From an uncultured bacterium (lineage in GTDB: Bacteria > Cyanobacteriota > Vampirovibrionia > Gastranaerophilales > Gastranaerophilaceae), in NCBI GenBank assembly GCA_902772945.1, contig CACYCU010000113.1, positions 1-11,760 on the forward strand: a stretch of DNA of 11,760 bases, in the 5' to 3' direction. The translations under genes and the position numbers were made by a program. This document shows positions 5,565 to 11,202 of the stretch, one piece after another (within the stretch, counting starts at the first letter, position 1; every line of letters begins with the position of its first letter). The notes beneath the pieces were generated by a model. That model was given only the letters and a program-made list of their open reading frames with translations. It was not told the DNA's origin and made no database searches.

Positions 5565-7775
5565 TTAACTCTTTTTCTTTTGAGTTTTTTGACTTTTTGT
5601 TTTGCCATTGTTTTTTCGAGGCGAGCTCTGAGTTGTATATGAAGTTTGAATACGTTTTACACTATACACGTCAGGAATAGCCTGAATACTTAGAATTACT
5701 TTTTTCAAAGTATCAATATTGTCAAGTTCTATACCTAACTCGATTATACCAAGTTTTCCGTTTTTGGATTTTACGTTTGCATAATTAATGTTTGTATTAT
5801 TGTCAGACACAGCAGCTATTACGTCTTTTAAAAGCCCCATTTTTTCGGATGTTTCTACCCTGATAGTTGTGTTATAAGTTTTATTTACATTATCTCCGGA
5901 CCATTTAATATCCATTAATCTTTCCGGTTCTATATGGTCAAGTGTTTGGCAATCTATCCTGTGAACGGTTACACCTTTAGCTCTGGTAACTACCCCGACA
6001 ATCGGTTCACCGGGGATTGGAGAACAGCATTTTGCAATAGAATACATAAGCCCCTCAAGACCAATAATATCCTTTTCGCCTTTTCGCTTCGAAGTTCCAT
6101 GAAATTCCGGTGATTTTGCCGGAGTTTCAGGTTTTTTTAATTTGTTTATAACTTTATTTAATGTAGTTTCGCCATAACCTAACGCAGCAAACAAATCTTC
6201 TGCAGAAACATAATTCATTTGTTTTGCTATTTTATCAAATTCGCCGGATTTGAAATATTCATCAAACACCGATTTAGTCAATTCATGCTCAAGATTTGAT
6301 TTTCCGACTTCAATATGTTCTTCTCTGTTATTTTTCTTAAACCACTGCTTAATTTTTGATGCTGCCTGCTTTGTAACTACAAAATTTAACCAATCAAGCC
6401 TTGGGGCAGGAGTTTTAGATGTTAAAATTTCAACAATATCACCATTATGCAATTTTGTATCAAGTTGTGCAATACGACCGTTTATCAATGCTCCTACAGT
6501 CTTATTACCGACCTCTGAGTGGATTCTATAGGCAAAATCTACCGGTGTTGCATTTACCGGTAAATCAAAGACATCCCCGTTTGGCGTAAACGCAAATACC
6601 TGATCTGAAAATAAATCTAATTTTACGGAATTCACATAATCTTCGGCTGATGTCATTTCTTTATTATATTCAGCCATTTTTCTCATCCAGGAAAACTGAA
6701 CATCAGATGCATTGTTTGCCTTTTCGGAGCCTTTTTCTTTATATCTCCAGTGAGCCGCAACACCATATTCTGCTACTTCATGCATTTGCCAAGTTCTAAT
6801 TTGAACCTCTAACGGTTTTGATCTCGGTCCGATAACAGACGTGTGCAAAGACTGATACATATTACCCTTTGGCATAGCAATATAATCTTTAAATCTGCCG
6901 GGAATCGGTTTAAATTGAGAGTGAATTAATCCTAAAACTTCATAACATTCTTTTTCGCTATCAACAATTACTCTTACCGCCGTAATATCATAAAGGTCAT
7001 GGAATGCTATATTTAATCGTTTCATCTTACTGTAAATACTGTAATAATGTTTTGCTCTGCCGGTAATTTGGGCATTTATTCCGCTTTTTTTAACATCCTG
7101 AGAAATCTTATCTATTAAAAGTTTTACAGTTGCCTCTCTTTCAGCTTTTGTTTGTGCAACAAGCTGAGCTATTTCAAAATACTTGTCAGGTTCTAAATAA
7201 CGCAAAGACAAATCTTCAAGTTCTGCCTTGACACGTCCGATACCTAAGCGATTTGCAAGAGGTGCAAATATATCTAAAGTTTCTCTTGCAATTTTTTGCT
7301 GCTTGTTTGCAGCCATAAAATTTAGAGTTCTCATGTTATGCAATCTATCAGCAAGTTTTAAGAATATTATTCTCACATCACTTGCCATCGCAATAAATAA
7401 TCTTCTAAAATTTTCTGCTTGACGTTCTTCTTTTGACTTAAACTGAAGTTTTCCGAGTTTAGTAACCCCCTGAACCAAAGTCAAAACATCTTTTCCAAAA
7501 AGTTCTTCAATTTCTTCAGGCTTTGTATCCGTATCTTCCAAAACATCATGCAAAAATGCCGCTTCCAAAGTATGCGAATCTACCTTAAGGCCTACCAATA
7601 TTTTTGCGACTTCGACAGGATGAATTATATAAGGTTCTTCAGAAATCCTATACTGTCCTTCATGCAATTTTTTTGCAAAAAGATAGGCTTTTTCTATTTC
7701 TTTTATCTCTTCGTCAGATCTTTGTTGAGCCAAAAGCTCTTTTTTTATATCTTCAAAAAGCGGTTTTTCACTCAT
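5565..7775 (-). CDS. rel: Bifunctional (p)ppGpp synthetase/hydrolase (Rel/SpoT family)
   Basis: 736 residues, the usual length for a long RelA/SpoT homologue, with the standard order. The HD hydrolase domain has His52 (IIHPVEVA), His76-Asp77 with Glu80-Asp81 (FLHDVLEDT) and Asp143 (LADRLHNMRT). The synthetase has GRAKHYYSIYSKM (239-251), RFKD at 294-297, MYQSLHT (306-312) and EVQIRT (323-328). TGS follows at about 388-450, a Cys pair at 583-584 (AKCCSPIPGE), and ACT near 635-710. RFKD rather than the EFDD of synthetase-only RelA, with an intact HD site, argues that it both makes and degrades (p)ppGpp. The C-terminus adds a lysine-rich tail (about 712-736). It has no Shine-Dalgarno, but a strong promoter ends nine nt before the ATG, predicting a nearly leaderless mRNA. 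Confidence 0.96.
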   Translation of the reverse strand: MSEKPLFEDIKKELLAQQRSDEEIKEIEKAYLFAKKLHEGQYRISEEPYIIHPVEVAKILVGLKVDSHTLEAAFLHDVLEDTDTKPEEIEELFGKDVLTLVQGVTKLGKLQFKSKEERQAENFRRLFIAMASDVRIIFLKLADRLHNMRTLNFMAANKQQKIARETLDIFAPLANRLGIGRVKAELEDLSLRYLEPDKYFEIAQLVAQTKAEREATVKLLIDKISQDVKKSGINAQITGRAKHYYSIYSKMKRLNIAFHDLYDITAVRVIVDSEKECYEVLGLIHSQFKPIPGRFKDYIAMPKGNMYQSLHTSVIGPRSKPLEVQIRTWQMHEVAEYGVAAHWRYKEKGSEKANNASDVQFSWMRKMAEYNKEMTSAEDYVNSVKLDLFSDQVFAFTPNGDVFDLPVNATPVDFAYRIHSEVGNKTVGALINGRIAQLDTKLHNGDIVEILTSKTPAPRLDWLNFVVTKQAASKIKQWFKKNNREEHIEVGKSNLEHELTKSVFDEYFKSGEFDKIAKQMNYVSAEDLFAALGYGETTLNKVINKLKKPETPAKSPEFHGTSKRKGEKDIIGLEGLMYSIAKCCSPIPGEPIVGVVTRAKGVTVHRIDCQTLDHIEPERLMDIKWSGDNVNKTYNTTIRVETSEKMGLLKDVIAAVSDNNTNINYANVKSKNGKLGIIELGIELDNIDTLKKVILSIQAIPDVYSVKRIQTSYTTQSSPRKNNGKTKSQKTQKKKS

Positions 7776-7783
7776 GATATAAT
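7775..7783 (+). promoter_or_regulatory. Extended -10 promoter for the DUF167 gene, overlapping the rel promoter region
   Basis: The plus strand reads TGATATAAT, a perfect extended -10 element, back to back with the rel promoter. It would start near 7790 and give a leader of about 60 nt to the TTG start at 7851. No clear -35 is seen. Confidence 0.45.
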
Positions 7784-7784
7784 C

Positions 7785-7813
7785 ATAATACAGATTTTAT
7801 TTTAAATTTTCAA
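7785..7813 (-). promoter_or_regulatory. rel promoter, predicted nearly leaderless start
   Basis: On the minus strand TTGAAA (7808-7813), a 17-bp spacer and TATTAT (7785-7790) stand nine nt before the rel ATG (7775). Transcription should begin within a few nt of the start codon. The same hexamers and spacing precede the His-rich leader frame at 8149-8177. Confidence 0.65.
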
Positions 7814-7850
7814 GTAAATAGACCAATTATCATACATAAGGATTACTAAT

Positions 7851-8144
7851 TTGATAAAAGAAACTAAAAACGGCTTAATACTAATTGTACGGATTTCACC
7901 GAACGGATCAAAAAATGAATTTATAAGAAACGGTGAAGATTTAAAAATAAAAATAACCTCACCGCCGGTAGACGGAAAAGCAAACAAAACATTAATAGAA
8001 TTTTTATCAAAAACATTTAAAGTTCCAAAAAGTTCATTTGAAATAATAAAAGGTGAAACCTCAAAAGAAAAAACTATCCTAATCAATAATATTAACAAAG
8101 AAAAATCAGAACAAATAAAAAGTTTTGTAAATTCAATAACATAA
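7851..8144 (+). CDS. yggU: DUF167/YggU-family small protein
   Basis: 97 residues covering the whole DUF167 domain: VRISPNGSKNEFIR (13-26), ITSPPVDGKANKTLIEFLSK (35-54, the P-P-V-x-G-K-A-N signature) and VPKSSFEIIKGETSKEKTI (58-76, the G-E-T-S-x-x-K signature). Homologues occur in all domains of life as small alpha/beta proteins without an agreed biochemical role. The start is TTG, chosen because AAGGA lies eight nt upstream and the domain begins at once. It is transcribed divergently from rel and is followed five nt after its stop by the promoter of the next unit. Confidence 0.9.
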   Translation: MIKETKNGLILIVRISPNGSKNEFIRNGEDLKIKITSPPVDGKANKTLIEFLSKTFKVPKSSFEIIKGETSKEKTILINNINKEKSEQIKSFVNSIT

Positions 8145-8148
8145 TAGG

Positions 8149-8177
8149 TTGAAAATCGACATTCATTGGGTTATTAT
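8149..8177 (+). promoter_or_regulatory. Promoter of the His-leader/attenuator unit
   Basis: TTGAAA (8149-8154), exactly 17 bp, TATTAT (8172-8177). Both hexamers are identical to those of the rel promoter. The predicted start near 8184 lies three or four nt before the leader-peptide ATG (8188), so the leader would be translated from a nearly leaderless RNA; no Shine-Dalgarno is present, consistent with this. Confidence 0.65.
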
Positions 8178-8187
8178 CAACTGTACA

Positions 8188-8247
8188 ATGAATAATCAGT
8201 CTTTAAAACTTCATCACCATCATCATAGTGTCCTTGAGAGACTATGA
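8188..8247 (+). CDS. Histidine-rich leader peptide of a transcription attenuator
   Basis: A 19-codon frame reads MNNQSLKLHHHHHSVLERL and stops at TGA (8245-8247). Codons 9-13 (8212-8226) are CAT CAC CAT CAT CAT, five histidines in a row. The layout closely recalls the enterobacterial his leader peptide, which has a short polar start and then seven His. Codons Gln4-Leu6 fall on attenuator segment 1 and codons Val15 to the stop fall on segment 2, so the ribosome's position would decide which hairpin forms. The product itself probably has no function beyond being translated. It is too short to be judged by coding statistics; the case rests on the His run, the promoter and the RNA structure together. 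Confidence 0.82.
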   Translation: MNNQSLKLHHHHHSVLERL

Positions 8248-8316
8248 AGATTTGCGATGAAAATTCTCAATTCATTAATATAGTCTTTCAAGGTTAATTG
8301 TAAGACTATTTTTTTT
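8198..8316 (+). promoter_or_regulatory. His-type transcription attenuator with four alternative pairing segments
   Basis: Segment 1 is AGTCTTT (8198-8204), segment 2 CCTTGAGAGACTAT (8232-8245), segment 3 ATAGTCTTTCAAGG (8280-8293), segment 4 AAGACTAT (8302-8309). 1:2 pairs over 7 bp with one G-U. 2:3 pairs over all 14 bp with one G-U (antiterminator). 3:4 is the terminator. Segments 1 and 3 share AGTCTTT, and 2 and 4 share AGACTAT, so the structures exclude one another. Inferred mechanism: a ribosome stalled at His codons 8212-8226 masks 1 and leaves 2 free for 3, so transcription continues into the gene at 8333. A ribosome reaching the stop masks 2, and 3:4 terminates. Without translation 1:2 forms and 3:4 also terminates. 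Confidence 0.82.
8280..8316 (+). terminator. Intrinsic terminator arm of the attenuator
   Basis: ATAGTCTT (8280-8287) pairs with AAGACTAT (8302-8309). The stem continues past a U-U mismatch with CAA/TTG (8289-8291/8298-8300) around a six-nt loop. Eight T residues (8309-8316) follow. It ends 16 nt before the ATG at 8333 and may also stop transcripts from the DUF167 gene. Confidence 0.8.
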
Positions 8317-8332
8317 ATGAATGGAGATTGAA

Positions 8333-9601
8333 ATGGCAATATCAAATATAATATCGGCAATAGGAAATAACAGCAGCATTTACCCGTTAATAGTCCGCGA
8401 CTGCGGAATAGAAGTGCCCGCAAAAATTGGAATAACATACAATCAAAACAAAAAAGAATCTAAAGAAATTGCATATTTGGCTGCAAGAGAAAGATTCCTT
8501 GACGAATATTCCACATCTGCAGTTTGGCTGGGCGGAATTCCTCTAATTAGCAAAGTTTGCGACTATTTTATTAATAAACTAGGGATGAATCCAAATATTA
8601 ATCTAAAATTGTTTAAAGAAGAAAAATTCCAAGGAGTTGAATATAATATAAAAAAATTTCAAGATACTGCTCCTGTTGAAGTTAAAGAGCTTATTAAAGC
8701 AAAAAACAACAAAAAGTTACTTGAAAAAGCTCTTGCCGGAAAATTTATAGCATCAACATCAATTCCAATTTTGTTTATGGGATTTATACTCCCCAAATTA
8801 GTCTTTGCATCTTCTGCCAAAAAAATAGAAGCTATGCGGCAAAAAACAACAAATTTTGTAAAAAAAGAAAGATTTTTTAAAGATAATTCAGTTTCATTTA
8901 AAGGAAATTGGATTACGACAACTGCCAATTTTACTACCCAAAACAAAATGGCTGTAACTGATGGCGGTTATGCTATAGGAAGAATATCAACAGCACGAAA
9001 TAAGTATGAATCAATTGATTTGGCTTTTAAAATGTCAGGAATGATGCTTTTAAATTTTGTAACTCCAAAATGGATTGAAAAAGCTCTTGATACACTAACA
9101 GGGAAACAACTTGATCCAATAATCCTTGCTGACAAAGATTTTTTAAGCGTAGTAAAAAAAGGAGCTCTTAAGCTTCCCAAAAGTTCTAAACCTGAAGATT
9201 TATTCAAATTTATTGATAATCTTAAAAACAAAGATACAAATTTTATAAAATATGCTAAAAAATTCGAAATAATTAAAATTCTTGATAATGGTATAAGAGA
9301 CCCAAGAGCATATGTAGATATAAAAAAACTAGGCAAATTCAGAGATGAACTCGAAAATTTTGTAAACAAAACAAAAACTTTAAACCAAACAGATTATAAA
9401 AAAATAATAAAAAAATCAAAAGCACTAAAAAATTCAAATATATTGACAAATGTAGCAATAAGCAGCTTCCTGCTTGCTTATGTTCTTCCCAAATGCCAAT
9501 TTGCATTCAGAAAACTTGTTACAGGATCTGATTTAGAACCGGGACTTGCACCGGCAGAAAAAAATTTAACAACAAGGAATAATAATCTCAAAATCTGTTG
9601 A
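8333..9601 (+). CDS. Unknown 422-residue protein without histidine, controlled by the His attenuator
   Basis: I do not recognise the family. The start is the ATG at 8333, six nt after GGAG; an in-frame ATG at 8321 lies upstream of that site. The protein is lysine-rich with hydrophobic stretches near residues 63-75, 139-160, 234-245 and 370-395. Three of these carry a related motif: FILPKLVFA (151-159), FVTPKWIEK (242-250) and YVLPKCQFA (383-391), hinting at repeated membrane-associated units. There is no signal peptide. Reading all 422 residues I find no histidine, whereas proteins nearby have several each. It is the only gene behind the attenuator; the next gene converges and overlaps its 3' end by 36 nt. 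A job in histidine shortage is inferred from regulation and composition, not homology. A lineage-specific protein with an unrelated role is possible. Confidence 0.85.
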   Translation: MAISNIISAIGNNSSIYPLIVRDCGIEVPAKIGITYNQNKKESKEIAYLAARERFLDEYSTSAVWLGGIPLISKVCDYFINKLGMNPNINLKLFKEEKFQGVEYNIKKFQDTAPVEVKELIKAKNNKKLLEKALAGKFIASTSIPILFMGFILPKLVFASSAKKIEAMRQKTTNFVKKERFFKDNSVSFKGNWITTTANFTTQNKMAVTDGGYAIGRISTARNKYESIDLAFKMSGMMLLNFVTPKWIEKALDTLTGKQLDPIILADKDFLSVVKKGALKLPKSSKPEDLFKFIDNLKNKDTNFIKYAKKFEIIKILDNGIRDPRAYVDIKKLGKFRDELENFVNKTKTLNQTDYKKIIKKSKALKNSNILTNVAISSFLLAYVLPKCQFAFRKLVTGSDLEPGLAPAEKNLTTRNNNLKIC

Positions 9602-10207
9602 TGTTGAATCAGATTTTATCAATTTTAATTCCCCATTCTGCGCCTTTATATTTTCAAAACATATACATAGTCCAAGGCCGCTACCTGTTTCTTTTGTTGT
9701 AAAACCCTGAGTAAAAATTTCTGATTGTATTTCTTTTGGTATACTTTTACCGTTATTTGAAAATTTTATGCTTAAATTATTTTCATTTTTGAAAACAGAT
9801 ATAGTTATTTCGCCTTTTTCATCAATTGATTCTATTGCATTTTTTATAATATTTACAACGCAAGCCAAAAATTTGTTTTCGTCTGCAACCATCGAGGTTT
9901 TTGCGGGACAATTAAGCAATATTTTGATATCTTTATCTTGAATATATATAACAGATAAATTTATAGCCTCTTTTAATATACTTTCGGCATTAATTTTTTT
10001 TAAATCTAAATTATCCAAAGCCTTTAAATCAATTAAATTGCTGCTCATAATCTTTAAAGATTTTGTTATACAGCATAAAGCATTTTCAACTGATGGATTT
10101 TTGTAATTTGATTTCTCAAGATGCTTTTTTATAACCTGGGAATACAATTCACAGATTGAAATTTGATTTCTGATTTCATGAGCTACACATCTCGCCTGAC
10201 TTCTCAT
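9566..10207 (-). CDS. Minimal soluble sensor histidine kinase (H-box plus HATPase, no sensor domain)
   Basis: At 213 residues this is about the smallest possible kinase. The H-box begins almost at the N-terminus (His10 in VAHEIRNQIS), and a dimerisation helical region (to about 65) leads to a HATPase domain: N box NIIKNAIESIDEKG (119-132), G1 FSNNGKSIP (149-157), TTK and G2 GSGLGL (175-180). The H-E-x-x-N box and FTTK-GSGLGL resemble NtrB/FixL-type kinases rather than NarX-type. The G1 box has N-N-G-K-S where D-x-G-x-G is usual. The start is well fixed by AGGAG seven nt before the ATG, so no sensor domain has been lost within the gene. Signal input must come from a partner. It lies downstream of a NarL-type regulator, its likely target, but behind an intrinsic terminator. 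Confidence 0.85.
   Translation of the reverse strand: MRSQARCVAHEIRNQISICELYSQVIKKHLEKSNYKNPSVENALCCITKSLKIMSSNLIDLKALDNLDLKKINAESILKEAINLSVIYIQDKDIKILLNCPAKTSMVADENKFLACVVNIIKNAIESIDEKGEITISVFKNENNLSIKFSNNGKSIPKEIQSEIFTQGFTTKETGSGLGLCICFENIKAQNGELKLIKSDSTSTDFEIIIPCC
9590..9617 (+). terminator. Possible terminator for the His-controlled gene
   Basis: AAAATCTG (9590-9597) and CAGATTTT (9610-9617) are perfect 8-bp arms with a 12-nt loop, followed by the T-rich ATCAATTTTAATT. It spans the stop codon and lies within the 3' coding part of the converging kinase gene. The stem is weak and lacks a clean U-run. Confidence 0.4.
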
Positions 10208-10221
10208 TATATACTCCTAAT

Positions 10222-10249
10222 AAAAAACAGGGGTCTTTTAAGACCCCTG
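10222..10249 (-). terminator. Strong intrinsic terminator between the NarL-type regulator and the kinase
   Basis: On the minus strand a 10-bp GC-containing stem (CAGGGGTCTT with AAGACCCCTG, 10249-10228) is followed directly by six T (10227-10222). It lies 12 nt after the regulator's stop and 14 nt before the kinase ATG. It should cut most transcripts, so kinase expression depends on read-through. Confidence 0.9.
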
Positions 10250-10261
10250 CCCAAACTAAAA

Positions 10262-10954
10262 CTATACTGCAATTTTATGTTTTGTTGCAAATCCGTTATT
10301 TAATGCATAAAGAACAGCTTGAGTTCTGTCATTTACTTGCAACTTTTGGAAAATATTATTTACATGAGTCTTAACTGTAGTTTCTGATATAAACAATTTT
10401 CCTGCAATACCCTTATAGTTATTACCCTGAGTAAGCAAATCCAACACTTCTTCTTCCCTCGCAGTCAAATATGACAAAAGATTTTCTTCGGACAATTTTG
10501 CATTTTCTTCCTTGAAGGAATTTTGAAAATACTCAAAAAATCTTGAAGTAAGGGCTGTTGGCAAATATATTTTACCTGCAGCAACCTCATCCATAGCATA
10601 AATTAATTGAGCTGAAGCCATAGTTTTTAGAACATAACCCTTTGCACCTATCTTCATAGCTCTAAATATTAAGTCAGCATCATCATATCCGCTCAATGCA
10701 ATAACCCTGATACCCAAGTCTAATTTTTCAATCTCTTGAATTGCTTGCAAGCCATCCTTTTCCGGCATATTAATATCCATCAAAATCAAATCCGGACGGT
10801 ATTTTTTTGCAAGATTAATACCCATATTAGCACTTGTAGTAGCACCAACAACATCATAGCTGCTTTCAAGTGTTATTAATTCTTTTACTCCTCTCAAATG
10901 GTCTGCATTATCATCGATAAGCAAAACTCTTGATTTTCTTTTAAACTCTCTCAT
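10262..10954 (-). CDS. NarL/FixJ-family response regulator with LuxR-type helix-turn-helix
   Basis: 230 residues from the ATG at 10954. The N-terminal receiver shows VLLIDDNADH, the phospho-acceptor in DLILMDINMPEKDG and the conserved Lys in GYVLKTMASA. A linker of about 30 residues joins a LuxR-type HTH: LTAREEEVLDLLTQG, YKGIAGKLFISETTVKTHVNNIFQKL, NDRTQAVLYALNNG. It should bind DNA when phosphorylated. The ATG was preferred over a TTG two codons upstream (10960) because AGGGAG lies eight nt from the ATG but only two from the TTG. A soluble kinase lies downstream past a terminator. NarL-type regulators of this form also occur in cyanobacteria and red-algal plastids (Ycf29), but I cannot assign it to that group with certainty. 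Confidence 0.93.
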   Translation of the reverse strand: MREFKRKSRVLLIDDNADHLRGVKELITLESSYDVVGATTSANMGINLAKKYRPDLILMDINMPEKDGLQAIQEIEKLDLGIRVIALSGYDDADLIFRAMKIGAKGYVLKTMASAQLIYAMDEVAAGKIYLPTALTSRFFEYFQNSFKEENAKLSEENLLSYLTAREEEVLDLLTQGNNYKGIAGKLFISETTVKTHVNNIFQKLQVNDRTQAVLYALNNGFATKHKIAV

Positions 10955-11021
10955 ATCCAAATCTCCCTGTTCTACACTTTTGATACTACAACTTTTAGAC
11001 GGTTGTTTTCATCCATGACCT

Positions 11022-11134
11022 GATTGATATTTAAAGTATGGCAGTTTGAGAATGTGTCCTACATCTTTGGATTGATAAATTATCTCAACCATGCTCTACA
11101 TCATGCTTTTACTAAATAGCGCCGCATGATTGAT
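11022..11134. repeat. Three GATTGAT copies in the regulator/rmuC intergenic region
   Basis: GATTGAT occurs at 11022-11028, 11070-11076 and 11128-11134, each followed by an A/T-rich stretch, between the divergent regulator and rmuC genes (gap 10955-11202). They might be operator half-sites. The spacings (48 and 58 nt) are not helical multiples, and chance is plausible. I see no RNA gene in this gap. Confidence 0.2.
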
Positions 11135-11171
11135 TAAATTTTTAACTCATATTTTTAGTCTAATCTTGTTG

Positions 11172-11180
11172 TGGTATAAT
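11172..11180 (+). promoter_or_regulatory. Extended -10 promoter of rmuC
   Basis: TGGTATAAT is a perfect extended -10 element. Transcription would start near 11187, just before the GAGGG ribosome binding site at 11191-11195. The -35 region is only T-rich. Confidence 0.6.
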
Positions 11181-11202
11181 TTTTAAATAAGAGGGTATGC
11201 GT

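Noticed and set aside
8161..8193. Perfect 8-bp inverted repeat ATTCATTG/CAATGAAT around the leader-peptide promoter
   Set aside because: Its left arm lies between the -35 and -10 boxes, so it would not be transcribed and cannot be part of the RNA switch. It could be a DNA operator, but nothing else supports that.
8188..8247. His run as a metal-binding peptide, or a T-box or small-molecule riboswitch
   Set aside because: No T-box sequence or known aptamer motif is visible. The register of the His codons with the four pairing segments is explained best by ribosome-mediated attenuation.
8321..8332. Upstream ATG for the unknown gene
   Set aside because: The GGAG at 8323-8326 lies after this ATG and is correctly spaced for the ATG at 8333.
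8223..8438. Reverse-strand open frame across the attenuator
   Set aside because: It runs antisense over the terminator and the start of the unknown gene, with no ribosome site and no protein-like pattern; it is a shadow.
10972..11016. 14-codon reverse-strand frame (MDENNRLKVVVSKV) upstream of the NarL-type regulator
   Set aside because: There is no properly spaced ribosome site, no codon run of one amino acid and no terminator behind it. It is too weak to call a leader peptide.
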